A stretch of 64,000 bases of DNA from Metabacillus dongyingensis (lineage in GTDB: Bacteria; Bacillota; Bacilli; Bacillales; Bacillaceae). The position numbers and the translations under genes are program-made. The notes beneath the pieces are model-generated. The model saw only the letters and a list, made by a program, of their open reading frames with translations. It searched no databases and was not told where the DNA came from. The DNA is taken from NCBI RefSeq assembly GCF_019933155.2, contig NZ_OK052578.1, positions 62,001 through 126,000 of the forward strand, read 5' to 3'. Below are positions 17,203-27,096 of the stretch, piece by piece (within the stretch, counting starts at the first letter, position 1; each line of letters begins with the position of its first letter).

Positions 17203-17240
17203 AAATTTGTTACAAGTGAAACCAAACTGGAGGAATATAA

Positions 17241-18113
17241 ATGAAAATATTAGTTACAGGAGCAACTGGAAAATTAGGATCTAAGGTTGTGGAGTCATTA
17301 TTAACATCCATACCTGCGAGTGAGCTGGCGGTGAGTGTTCGAGATCCTGAGAAAGCAGAAGGACTTCGAGCTCGTGGAGTAGAGGTTCGAAAAGGTGATT
17401 TTGACCATCCAGAAACATTAGATGATGCTTTTAAAGGGATTGATCGTTTATTAATTATTTCTGCAGATGGTGATAATGATACAAGAATTCGTCAACATAC
17501 AAATGCAGTGCAAGCAGCTAAACGTGCAGGGATAAAATTTATTGCATACACTAGTATCGCAAATGCAACAGAAAGCAAAAATTTAATGGCTCCTCCTCAT
17601 GTTGCGACAGAAGCAGCCATCATGAAGACGGGTATCCCATATTCTTTCTTGCGTAATAATTGGTATTTGGAAAACGAAATTGGTAGCATTCAAGGTGCTA
17701 TGGCAGGAGCTCCATGGGTAACTTCTGCTGGAGCTGGTAAAGTTGGCTGGGCACTACAACAAGATTATGCAGATGCAGCGGCAGCAGTTCTTTTAGGTGA
17801 AGGGAACGAAAATACAGTTTATGAACTTTCTGGCCCTCTTTTAACTCAAGAAGAATTAGTGAAGGCTATTGGTGCTGTATTAGGCAAAGAAATACCTGTA
17901 CAACAAGTTGGTGACGAAGAATATGCCGAAATAATGAAAGGCTTAGGTTTACCTGAATTTGTCATTCCGATTGTAGTAGGAATTCAAGAAAGCATTCGAA
18001 ATGGTTCACTTGAAATTGAAAGCAATGATTTTGAAAAAGTTCTTGGTCGCCCAGTTACTCCAATCAAAGAGGCACTTACACAAATTGTAAATGCAAACTC
18101 TCAATCAAACTAA
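17241..18113 (+). CDS. NmrA-like NAD(P)-binding quinone reductase/oxidoreductase (QorB/YtfG-like)
   Basis: A 290-residue Rossmann-fold protein: GATGKLGSKV at 7-16, SVRDPEKAEGLRARGVEVR and a GDFDHPETL stretch, then LLIISADGDNDTR and IAYTSIANA, as in E. coli QorB (YtfG) and atypical SDRs. Such enzymes reduce quinones with NADPH. Start 17241 follows CTGGAGG. The divergent single-cysteine Rrf2 regulator supports a role in electrophile or quinone detoxification. A strong terminator follows. Confidence 0.88.
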   Translation: MKILVTGATGKLGSKVVESLLTSIPASELAVSVRDPEKAEGLRARGVEVRKGDFDHPETLDDAFKGIDRLLIISADGDNDTRIRQHTNAVQAAKRAGIKFIAYTSIANATESKNLMAPPHVATEAAIMKTGIPYSFLRNNWYLENEIGSIQGAMAGAPWVTSAGAGKVGWALQQDYADAAAAVLLGEGNENTVYELSGPLLTQEELVKAIGAVLGKEIPVQQVGDEEYAEIMKGLGLPEFVIPIVVGIQESIRNGSLEIESNDFEKVLGRPVTPIKEALTQIVNANSQSN

Positions 18114-18145
18114 AATAGATAATTCCAAAAATTAATCATGTAGAT

Positions 18146-18180
18146 AAACCGACCTTCGTACGAGAAAAGGTCGGTTTTTA
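18146..18180 (+). terminator. Rho-independent terminator after the NmrA-like gene
   Basis: An 11-bp stem, AAACCGACCTT / AAGGTCGGTTT, followed by T-rich sequence. The stretch from here to 18414 shows nothing recognisable. Confidence 0.85.
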
Positions 18181-18414
18181 ATTAAGGAGGTATTACCAAC
18201 TTACGATTATCACTCCCTAAACAAGAAATACATTTGGGAAGAATGGAAATGGCAAAGAATATTTGGTATGTTGTTAAGTTTCGTATTAAAACTCTGTAAT
18301 ACGGATTGTTGAAAATACATAAGAAAATCAATGTGTCTGATTAATCTTTTCTCAAAATGGATTCTTATTTTTTTTGTAGAATACTTGCCTGTAAGGTATT
18401 TTCGAACAAACTTT

Positions 18415-18745
18415 AATTCAAAGCAGCACCAATACTTTTTGCTTTTTCAGCCATGGAGACTAAGCTTTTTGTTTCTCCGGATCCGATGATTAAGATATCC
18501 TCTTTTTCAAAGTTGGGAGTTACCGTTTTTTTCAAAGTTGGGAGTTACCGTTTCACCGATTACATTAGAATCAATTCCTGCATCATCCGCATGGCAATGA
18601 ATCCTGATCTTCTTGCACCGGCGACAAAAACCTTTTTCGATTCAATTATCCAGTTGACGAGTTTTCCAGCTTCTTCATCAGTGATTAAGTCAGATGAATG
18701 ATAAAGCTCTTTTAAGATTTCTGCTAAATATTGAGTCGTCTGCAT
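18415..18745 (-). pseudogene. hxlB: Broken 6-phospho-3-hexuloisomerase (hxlB) remnant
   Basis: Read on the minus strand, the first ~60 codons (MQTTQYLAEILKEL..., VFVAGARRSGF) match the N-terminal half of HxlB, a SIS-domain isomerase of the ribulose monophosphate pathway. The frame then shifts at codon ~62, continues as GIDSNVIGETVTPNFEK, is disturbed by a 25-bp tandem duplication, resumes as KSLVSMAEKAKSIGAAL and stops. The usual protein is ~185 residues; the C-terminal half is missing. The partner hxlA is not nearby. Clearly non-functional. Confidence 0.8.
18503..18553. repeat. 25-bp tandem duplication inside the hxlB remnant
   Basis: Two adjacent copies of the same segment, with CAAAGTTGGGAGTTACCG at 18508 and 18533. 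The 25-base period is not a multiple of three, so it contributes to the frameshift. Confidence 0.8.
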
Positions 18746-18948
18746 ATTAGGTGTAGCCTGCTGTAACCGCCACAAGTAGACTTTTAATAAGTTAAGACTT
18801 GTGGTCTTTTTATTTGCAATGATCCAGTGCATAAAGGAAATAAAGGAGTACAATCTGGAAAAAGGTAAATAATATTCCTGTGTTGTAAAGGATTTTAGCT
18901 GACTTTTTTATAGCAAGGAATCAATAATAAGACATATTTAAAGGTGAG

Positions 18949-20423
<1,475 letters not shown>

Positions 20424-20469
20424 GAAGAAAAGAATATCGGAATAAAACGATAAACTTACTATTCCCTAG

Positions 20470-20631
20470 CAAGTGCATAGTTTAGTCTATTTAGCTTATT
20501 TACCAGATTATATGGCTAGCAGTGAGTCAATCGCTACAAATGTTTGTACAAACGCGGCACGGATTCGCAAGATAATGAGCTGTTTGCGTAACCAAAGATT
20601 TGTTAAGACAAAAGAAGGTATTGGAGTGTAA
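20470..20631 (+). pseudogene. Rrf2-family regulator remnant (HTH part only)
   Basis: Fifty-three codons read VHSLVYLAYLPDYMASS..., NVCTNAARIRKIMSCLRNQ, RFVKTKEGIGV and stop. This is the winged-helix core of an Rrf2 protein without its start (TAG immediately upstream) or effector half. It resembles but is distinct from the intact Rrf2 gene at 16615. Confidence 0.65.
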
Positions 20632-21310
20632 AGTACAGTCAAAAAGAATTTTTATATGAATTTTATTTGCGGTCTACAACTATGGATTACATCGTTTTTT
20701 CCGAAGCAGATGTATCTGAGCATTTACAAACGATAAACAAGAAAAACAGTGATATTTATAAAATATTCGAAATGAATAGGATTCCCATATAACCATAGGT
20801 CACGATGGTCAATGGCTAAATATCATTGAATATAATTAATCTATGTTCAATTATAGGTGGCGTTAACTTAAGAAGGATTAACGCTCCTTTCATCGAATAG
20901 TCCAAATATCTATCAATTCATTCCCTTAAATGTCTTCTTCCTGTCTGATTGTTCTTCTTATATAAGTAGTTGAGGTAGTTCTTTGATGAAGGGGCTTTAA
21001 TTAAACGTTTGTTTAAAACTAATAAGTATAATATTAACTTTTTTCTCGCGGAGCACATAGACTTATTTCTCTTTTAAAAGCTTTTTTGGCGGCAGCACGA
21101 CAGACTGATCAGAAAGGGAAATCGAAATCATCTTTCTGTCATTCTGTACGTGTCGCTTCGGTATTAAATGGCCCGATAACCACGGTCTGTACGGCTTTCG
21201 CCCACATTCCGTAGGTTCCTGTCCCATTTGCAGCCAGCCGCCACACCGAACGAGCCGAAAGTCTGAAAGTCAGAAGGTGAAGTGATAAAAGAATAATAGG
21301 CAACAAGGTA
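20632..21310. other. Non-coding stretch at the left edge of the mobile segment
   Basis: No credible gene. A 36-codon open frame (20682-20792) has no recognisable product. TTAAACGTTTGTTTAA at 21001-21016 is a palindrome of TetR-operator type with no TetR gene beside it. From ~21200 the sequence becomes GC-richer and similar to 24765-24940. Confidence 0.4.
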
Positions 21311-21335
21311 AGCAGCCATGAATGGCTGCTTTTTT
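21311..21335 (+). terminator. Terminator hairpin within the left repeat
   Basis: AGCAGCCA / TGGCTGCT stem followed by TTTTT. A diverged copy of the hairpin is at 24837-24862. Confidence 0.65.
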
Positions 21336-21342
21336 ATTGTGC

Positions 21343-21381
21343 TTTTCCCTTTTGAATCCGAATCGTAAAACAGCGCAAGCC
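21343..21381 (+). repeat. Left copy of a diverged direct repeat
   Basis: A 39-base core beginning TTTTCCCTTTTGAATCCGAA and ending CAGCGCAAGCC matches 24872-24910 with one mismatch. Weaker similarity extends to the preceding hairpin and to CCGGTAGGAAC downstream. Confidence 0.75.
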
Positions 21382-21446
21382 GGCTACATCTCCATCCGGT
21401 AGGAACCCGAACCTCTCCTGATGGAGAAGAAGACGGCGAGTCAACA

Positions 21447-21521
21447 GGTCAAGGGGCACAAAACTTTTTTAAAGACGCGCCTGCAGCAAAAAAAACTTTT
21501 GTGCTCAAACCGCCCTTGACC
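21447..21521. repeat. Large inverted repeat / structured element upstream of radC-like gene
   Basis: Left arm GGTCAAGGG-GCACAAAA (21447-21463); right arm TTTTGTGC (21497-21504), then an eight-base bulge and CCCTTGACC (21513-21521). The loop contains A- and T-runs and GACGCGCC. A second small hairpin (GGGG...CCCC) lies at ~21557-21576. The arrangement resembles single-strand or transfer origins or a structured leader RNA of mobile elements; which one is not decidable here. Confidence 0.55.
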
Positions 21522-21714
21522 AATTGCCTATGCGTATTTTTCGTTCTCCTTGCAAAAGGGGAAAAATCATCCCCCTTTGGGGAACATCAGCGCTTCGGCT
21601 TCAAAATGGACAACCCATGATTTAAAAGAAAAGGAGGGATAGGAAACAAACTCAAAAACACTCAAAACTATAAAAAAGTAAAATCCAAAATCATATTACA
21701 AAGGAGAATGAAAA

Positions 21715-22167
21715 ATGAATTTAGAATCTATCTTTGAAGTAGTGAGAATCAGACAGGAAATCAGAGAAGCAAAAGAAGCTTTTGCCGCATACAAGATAAC
21801 ATCCCCAATGGATGCAGAAAAGCTTGCGGCATCCTATATTGCAGATGAGGACAGAGAGGTATTTCTCGTCATGATGCTTAATACAAAAAATGAGGTTATC
21901 GGGCTGCACCGGGCACATGTGGGAAGTTTAAATGCAAGTGTTGTTCATCCAAGAGAAGTGATGAAATCAGCTATTTTAAACAATGCTGCCTCTATTATCG
22001 TAAGTCACCAGCATCCCTCAGGAGACCCAACACCAAGCATAGAAGATATTGAAGTTACAAAGAGAATTGCTGAAGCAGGGAAGACGTTAGGCATTCAGCT
22101 CCTTGACCACATTATCGTCACCCACAAAGGAAATCATATTAGCTTGAAAGAAAAAGGTTACCTTTAA
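21715..22167 (+). CDS. RadC-family JAB-domain protein (mobile-element type)
   Basis: A 150-residue protein with the JAMM metal site SHQHPSGDPTPSIED (His-x-His ... Asp) near 97-111 and the RadC-typical HPREVMKSAILNNAASII before it. It lacks the N-terminal helix-hairpin-helix half of chromosomal RadC (~225 residues), as do the short RadC/YeeS-like proteins on plasmids, integrative elements and anti-restriction islands. Start 21715 follows AAAGGAG. Biochemical role unknown. With the upstream inverted repeat it suggests an element fragment. Confidence 0.9.
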   Translation: MNLESIFEVVRIRQEIREAKEAFAAYKITSPMDAEKLAASYIADEDREVFLVMMLNTKNEVIGLHRAHVGSLNASVVHPREVMKSAILNNAASIIVSHQHPSGDPTPSIEDIEVTKRIAEAGKTLGIQLLDHIIVTHKGNHISLKEKGYL

Positions 22168-22172
22168 GAAAG

Positions 22173-22196
22173 ACAAAGGGGCATTGCCCCTTTGTT
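22173..22196 (+). terminator. Terminator after radC-like gene
   Basis: ACAAAGGGGC / GCCCCTTTGT stem with a three-base loop, then TTTATA, just after the stop codon. Confidence 0.7.
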
Positions 22197-22358
22197 TATA
22201 TAGTATGAGAGTTTTTAGATCGAGAACTTAATAAAGCAATACGAAAGGAAGAAAAAACAACTGTTTTTTCAAGAATTAAACAGGCATCGAGCCTGTTACT
22301 AGAATCTTGCTGCCGAAGCTTAATCCAAATCCCAAATCCCTTAAGGAGGAGAGCATGT

Positions 22359-22868
22359 ATGACAAAGAAAACATGTCCATACTGCGGAAGTGACATTAGA
22401 AAAATGAATGAATTTCAGTACTTCTGCGGGTTCTGTGACATGAGAGTGAATTCAAATAAGGCAATGGAGAACAATGAAAGGCTGGAAGTAAGAACGCGTG
22501 AATTTGTAGCCGATCATTATATTGATAAGAACACTCAGGAATTAATGGACTTTTCAACATATGAGCTTCTGTATTTATTAAAGTTTATCAGGAAAGAAAG
22601 AAGTGATATGTATCACCATATGAAAACGTTCCAGCGCGCAGGAGAACAGGAAGATACAAATCAATTCAAAGAAATAGAAAAAGAAACAGGTAGTAATTAT
22701 ATATATCTATCTAAAAAGATGTTTGTTGTTGAAAATATCATTAGACAGCGATTAGGCTATGTCCCTGTAAGAATAACAGAACCGTATTTGGTTCAGTATT
22801 TAGAGAACATCAAGAACGATAAAAGAAGGCCCATGATTATTCGCACGGAGCGTGTTATAAAGAATTAA
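22359..22868 (+). CDS. Hypothetical Zn-ribbon protein
   Basis: A 169-residue protein beginning MTKKTCPYCGSDIRK with a second pair at CGFC (about residues 23-26), making a CxxC-x15-CxxC zinc ribbon. The rest is charged and helical (KFIRKERSDMYHHMKTFQ). Start 22359 follows AAGGAGGAG. It is most likely cargo of the same element as the radC-like gene. Function not recognised. Confidence 0.8.
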   Translation: MTKKTCPYCGSDIRKMNEFQYFCGFCDMRVNSNKAMENNERLEVRTREFVADHYIDKNTQELMDFSTYELLYLLKFIRKERSDMYHHMKTFQRAGEQEDTNQFKEIEKETGSNYIYLSKKMFVVENIIRQRLGYVPVRITEPYLVQYLENIKNDKRRPMIIRTERVIKN

Positions 22869-22959
22869 AAGTAACCGTAAATACACGTTAGGCAGTGTAC
22901 TATTAATTGCAAGATGCTTCTCCATTAATCTGAAAAAGAAATCAATAATTATTGAAACA

Positions 22960-22986
22960 AAAACCAATATGCGATATATTGGTTTT
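22960..22986. promoter_or_regulatory. Palindromic operator abutting the GntR start
   Basis: AAAACCAATAT-GCGAT-ATATTGGTTTT, perfect 11-bp arms, ending at the base before ATG 22987. It is well placed for autoregulation by the GntR/FCD protein. Confidence 0.6.
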
Positions 22987-23664
22987 ATGAAAAAAGATAC
23001 CATAAAACCAATTAAACGTTTGTCATTTAGAGATGAAGTGTATCAAACTTTAAAAAAGTCGATTATCAACTTGGAATTACAACCAGAAGAACGCTTAAGT
23101 GACAAAGAATTAGCAGAGAAGTTTGGAATTAGTCGTACCCCTGTTAGGGAAGCACTTAAAAGACTTGAAGACGAAGGACTTGTTGAGTCACTTCCAGGGT
23201 CATCTACTCGCGTAGCGCCATTAAAGTTAGAGGAGGCGAAACATGCTTTTACTGTTGTAGCAGCTTTACATGCTCTAGCTGCTCGCCTTGCAAGTCCTTT
23301 ATTGAAGGAAATGGATATTGAAAAATTAGAATTTAGCAATAAGACTTTGAAGATTGCCATTGAAAAAGGTGAAGCTATTAAAGCAATTGAAGCAGATGGA
23401 ACTTTTCATAAGGTTTTCCTAGACGTGGCTGGGAACCCTGAAATTACAATTGCATTGGAACGTAGCTTACCTAAAATTCAGCGATTAGAGATTTCACAAT
23501 TTACTACACTAAAAGGGTTAAATTCGGTAGAACAACACAATCAAATTATATCAGCTTGTAAAAATCAAGAATATGAAAGAGTTGTTCGTCTTGTAGAAGA
23601 AAACTGGCTAAGTCTTGGCAAGCTGTTAGCACAACAAAATGAGAGCCGAGGTGAGTTCAGTTGA
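22987..23664 (+). CDS. GntR-family regulator (FadR/FCD subfamily)
   Basis: A 225-residue protein: N-terminal wHTH (SFRDEVYQTLKKSII..., LSDKELAEKFGISRTPVREALKRLEDEGLVE) and a C-terminal FCD effector domain with likely metal residues (Asp/His in ADGTFHKVF and His in EQHNQIISA). Neither 22987 nor an upstream in-frame ATG at 22969 has a clear ribosome site; 22987 is chosen because the palindrome ends there and the family start fits. The last codon overlaps the exporter start (TTGA), so it probably controls that exporter. Confidence 0.85.
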   Translation: MKKDTIKPIKRLSFRDEVYQTLKKSIINLELQPEERLSDKELAEKFGISRTPVREALKRLEDEGLVESLPGSSTRVAPLKLEEAKHAFTVVAALHALAARLASPLLKEMDIEKLEFSNKTLKIAIEKGEAIKAIEADGTFHKVFLDVAGNPEITIALERSLPKIQRLEISQFTTLKGLNSVEQHNQIISACKNQEYERVVRLVEENWLSLGKLLAQQNESRGEFS

Positions 23665-24632
23665 AATCAATTTTAATCGGTATTTGTGCAGCCTTCTTTT
23701 TTGCTTTTACATTTGTTCTTAATGCATCTATGGAGTTGTCTGGTGGTAGTTGGATTTGGAGTGCTTCGCTCCGATTTATCTTTATGGTCCCATTTCTTTT
23801 GTGTATTGTCATCATGAGAAAAAATCTGCGACCACTCTTAAACGAAATGAGAAAACAACCAGGAAAATGGATGTTATGGAGCTTTGTTGGTTTCGGGTTA
23901 TTCTATGCTCCATTATGTTTTGCCTCTGCTTATTCACCTGGCTGGCTGATCGCTGGTACATGGCAAATTACGATTATTTCAGGTGCATTACTAGCACCGT
24001 TATTTTTTGAAACGATAGACACAAAGAATGGTCCATTACAGATAAGAGGGAAAATTCCCTTTAGAGGTCTTATCATGTCATTGATCATTCTGTTTGGTAT
24101 TGTTCTCATGCAAATGGAACATGCAAAGCAACTTTCTGTAGAAAATCTATTATTGGGAGTTGTCCCTATTCTAGTTGCATCATTTGCCTATCCTTTAGGG
24201 AATCGTAAAATGATGGATGTATGTGAAGGGCGTTTAGATGCTTATCAACGGGTGTTGGGAATGACACTAGCAAGTCTTCCATTCTGGTTTTTACTTTCCT
24301 TGTATGGCTTGTTTACCGTCGGGTTACCCAGTGGAGGGCAAAGTCTTCAATCGTTATTGGTGGCACTTTTTTCAGGAGTCATTGCGACTGTCTTATTTTT
24401 CATGGCAACAGATATGGTAAGAGGAAATATGCAAAAGTTAGCTGCTGTTGAAGCGACTCAATCAATGGAAGTGCTTTTTGCATTAGCTGGGGAACTACTA
24501 TTTCTGTCGATACCACTTCCTTCTCCATTATCTTGGTTCGGTATCGTTTTCGTCATTCTTGGCATGATTTTGCATAGTTATGTTTCAAATAGAAAAGTGG
24601 AAAAGTATTATAAACAGTCATTTAATCTTTAA
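23661..24632 (+). CDS. EamA/DMT-superfamily multidrug-efflux-type transporter
   Basis: A 323-residue membrane protein with ten predicted helices in the DMT superfamily's PF13536-type (EmrE-like efflux) layout; it opens with a hydrophobic IGICAAFFFAFTFVL and has the matching second half around residues 145-310. It starts at TTG 23661, overlapping the GntR stop, with GAGGTGAG upstream. The regulator/exporter pair suggests ligand-induced efflux of a small metabolite or drug. Substrate unknown. Confidence 0.85.
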   Translation: MKSILIGICAAFFFAFTFVLNASMELSGGSWIWSASLRFIFMVPFLLCIVIMRKNLRPLLNEMRKQPGKWMLWSFVGFGLFYAPLCFASAYSPGWLIAGTWQITIISGALLAPLFFETIDTKNGPLQIRGKIPFRGLIMSLIILFGIVLMQMEHAKQLSVENLLLGVVPILVASFAYPLGNRKMMDVCEGRLDAYQRVLGMTLASLPFWFLLSLYGLFTVGLPSGGQSLQSLLVALFSGVIATVLFFMATDMVRGNMQKLAAVEATQSMEVLFALAGELLFLSIPLPSPLSWFGIVFVILGMILHSYVSNRKVEKYYKQSFNL

Positions 24633-24836
24633 ATCATTTTTCTCTTACCCTGTTAAATCGAAATGGTAACGTTCAATAAGTTTGAGCAGAATTCATCAGC
24701 TTTTAATCTTTAACAATCGGGCGCTTTTCTGTAGCAAGGGAAGTGCTTCTTTTACATTTTATGGCCACCAGATACGGCAAGCCGCCAAGCCGAAAATCAG
24801 AAGACCCATAGAATGATAGACAAAAGAATAAGTAAT

Positions 24837-24862
24837 AAAAAGCAGCCACAGGGCTGCTTTTT
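24837..24862 (+). terminator. Terminator hairpin within the right repeat
   Basis: AAAAGCAGCC / GGCTGCTTTTT stem; the counterpart of 21311-21335. Confidence 0.6.
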
Positions 24863-24871
24863 AAATTGTAA

Positions 24872-24910
24872 TTTTCCCTTTTGAATCCGAATTGTAAAAC
24901 AGCGCAAGCC
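24872..24910 (+). repeat. Right copy of a diverged direct repeat
   Basis: A 39-base core identical to 21343-21381 except for one C-to-T change, in the same orientation. The two copies bracket ~3.5 kb with the radC-like, Zn-ribbon, GntR and EamA genes. Confidence 0.75.
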
Positions 24911-25178
24911 AACTATTGTCCCAGCCACAGGTATCCGATCCTTTCCGGTAGGAACAAAGCCTAACTCCCGAAAAATTCCAGCTCTTCGTTTGAATTAAAT
25001 GTGTAAATATAAAAAAGTTTAATTTTATTTCTGGTATTTAGTAGTAAAATTTTATGCGGATTCGTTTGGGGTATTTTTAGAATAATTTATAGTCAATAAC
25101 CCTAATGTTTCATAAATAAATGATTTTATAACATATTGGTAATAATACCAACTAGTCAAAAAAGCTAGGAGGTATATT

Positions 25179-26879
25179 ATGTTTAGAGCATCTGCAGGTG
25201 ACTATATGATGGACCTTTTGATAGAGTGGGGAGTAGATCATATATATGGAATGCCAGGGGATTCAATAAATACTTTAATTGAGTCCATAAGAAAGGTAAA
25301 AGACCAAATTAATTTTATACAGGTTAGGCATGAAGAAGCTGGTGCTTTAGCAGCAGCGGCCTATGCAAAATTAACTGGTAAGCTGGGTGTGTGTATGGGG
25401 ATTGCTGGACCTGGTGCAATCCATTTATTAAATGGACTTTATGATGCAAAATTAGATAAAGCTCCAGTATTAGCCATTGTAGGACAAGTAGAAACAGATT
25501 TAATGGGAACGGATTTCTTTCAGGAAGTCGATCTCGCCAACCTTTTTAAAGATGTTGCCGTATACAGTCAAATGGTTATGTCAGCTGAACAACTCCCAGC
25601 TGTATTAAATCAGGCAATAAGAACAGCTTATGATAAAAAAGGCGTCTCCGTTCTTATCATTCCTGATGATATACCAAGGTTTGAAGTAGAGCGACATGCT
25701 AGGCTAACAAGCTCTTTTTATGTTCAGTCCAATATACTTCCTCAAGAAAAAGATGTAAAGAAAGCAATTGAAATCTTAAATGAAGCAAAACGACCTGTTA
25801 TTTTAGCAGGAAAAGGAGCTAGAGGTGCAAGTCAATCTCTCCTTACATTTGCTGAAAAAATGAAAGCGCCAATTATTCTTAGTCTACCCGGTAAAGGAGT
25901 TATTCCAGATGAACATCCTTTTTGTTTAGGAGGACTTGGGTTAATTGGAACCAAACCAGCAACTTTGGCAATGGAAGAGGCTGATACGTTAATTATGATT
26001 GGCACATCTTTCCCATTTACAGGATATCTACCTAAAAATGCAAAAACCATACAGTTAGACAATGACCCATCTCAGATCGGAAAACGTTATGCCGTTGATG
26101 TTGGACTTGCAGGTGATTCTTATCAAACTTTACAAAATCTCATTACCTTGGTTGAAAATCATAATGATGGTTCATTTCTTAATAAATGTCAGGCAAATTT
26201 AAATGAGTGGCGGCAAAAATTACATGAGCAGGAACAAGACGATTCAATACCAATTAAACCCCAGCGTGTCATTAATGCCCTGCAGAAAGTTGCAGAAGAT
26301 GATGCCATTCTTTCAGTCGATGTAGGGAATGTTACTGTATGGATGGCTCGCCATTTCAACATGACAAATCAAAAGTTTGTCATCTCAAGCTGGCTAGCAA
26401 CATTAGGATGCGGCTTACCTGGAGCAATTGCCGGAAAGGTCGCTTATCCGGATAAACAGGTATTTGCAATTTGTGGGGATGGCGGCTTCCAAATGATGAT
26501 GAATGACTTTGTCACCGCTGTAAAATATGATCTTCCACTAGTAGTAATCGTTCTTAATAATCATAAAATTGCAATGATTAAATTCGAACAGGAAGTAATG
26601 GGAAATGCTGAATTTGGTACCGATTTACATAACCCAGATTTTGCAAGATATGCTGATATTTGCGGAGGGATAGGTTATCATGTCGAACATCCAGAGGAAC
26701 TACTACCTGTATTGAATAAAGCGATATCTGCAAAAAAACCTTGTATTGTTGATGTTATCGTAGATGCAAGTGAAGCACCGTTACCTGCAAAAGTAACATT
26801 TGGACAGGCTAAAGGTTATGCCCGTCACATGCTAAAAGAATTGTTTCAGGAAGGAACAATCCATAAGCCACCACTCTAA
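25179..26879 (+). CDS. ydaP: Pyruvate oxidase / TPP-dependent enzyme (YdaP-like)
   Basis: A 566-residue thiamine-diphosphate enzyme of the pyruvate oxidase/acetolactate synthase fold: N-terminal PYR domain with the catalytic Glu in VRHEEAGALAAAA (~50), central FAD/nucleotide domain, and C-terminal PP domain with GDGGFQMMMNDF...VVIVLNN (the Mg-TPP GDG-x-NN motif, ~435-465). Length and motifs fit B. subtilis YdaP/PoxB-type enzymes, which convert pyruvate to acetate or acetyl-phosphate and CO2. Start 25179 follows CTAGGAGG. It is monocistronic. Confidence 0.9.
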   Translation: MFRASAGDYMMDLLIEWGVDHIYGMPGDSINTLIESIRKVKDQINFIQVRHEEAGALAAAAYAKLTGKLGVCMGIAGPGAIHLLNGLYDAKLDKAPVLAIVGQVETDLMGTDFFQEVDLANLFKDVAVYSQMVMSAEQLPAVLNQAIRTAYDKKGVSVLIIPDDIPRFEVERHARLTSSFYVQSNILPQEKDVKKAIEILNEAKRPVILAGKGARGASQSLLTFAEKMKAPIILSLPGKGVIPDEHPFCLGGLGLIGTKPATLAMEEADTLIMIGTSFPFTGYLPKNAKTIQLDNDPSQIGKRYAVDVGLAGDSYQTLQNLITLVENHNDGSFLNKCQANLNEWRQKLHEQEQDDSIPIKPQRVINALQKVAEDDAILSVDVGNVTVWMARHFNMTNQKFVISSWLATLGCGLPGAIAGKVAYPDKQVFAICGDGGFQMMMNDFVTAVKYDLPLVVIVLNNHKIAMIKFEQEVMGNAEFGTDLHNPDFARYADICGGIGYHVEHPEELLPVLNKAISAKKPCIVDVIVDASEAPLPAKVTFGQAKGYARHMLKELFQEGTIHKPPL

Positions 26880-27096
26880 AACCAAAAAAAGATTGAAGCT
26901 TACAAAAGTGCTTCTTCCTTTTTGATTTCTATAAGCTAAAAAAGTAAGGAGCCCATCTTCTTCGCTACGTGAGGGCCCTGTAGCAAAAGGGGCAGCGGGT
27001 TGCCCTGCTTTTGAATTATATAAACACCTATCTATATTTCCAATAGACTAAAAAATGGAGTAACAAATAAAATTGTTATTGAAGAAAAGAAGCTAA

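Larger units (their letters stand above)
24633..25178. other. Intergenic: right copy of the mobile-segment repeat and ydaP leader
   Basis: No gene. 24765-24940 is similar to 21218-21410 (see repeats). From 24990 the sequence is very AT-rich and should hold the pyruvate oxidase promoter; no confident -35/-10 was fixed. Confidence 0.5.

Noticed and set aside
18453..18701. 82-codon plus-strand frame
   Set aside because: Antisense to the recognisable hxlB remnant; its length is due to the duplication.
20682..20792. 36-codon frame (MDYIVFSEADVSEHLQ...)
   Set aside because: No ribosome site and no recognised relatives; considered as a continuation of the Rrf2 relic, but no Rrf2 motif is visible.
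21001..21016. TTAAACGTTTGTTTAA palindrome, TetR-operator-like
   Set aside because: No TetR gene or target gene nearby and the region is decayed; could be chance in AT-rich DNA.
25016..25080. Possible SigB promoter (GTTTAA and GGGTAT boxes) upstream of the pyruvate oxidase
   Set aside because: B. subtilis ydaP is a general-stress gene, so it was looked for, but the two boxes are not at the required 12-15 base spacing from one another.
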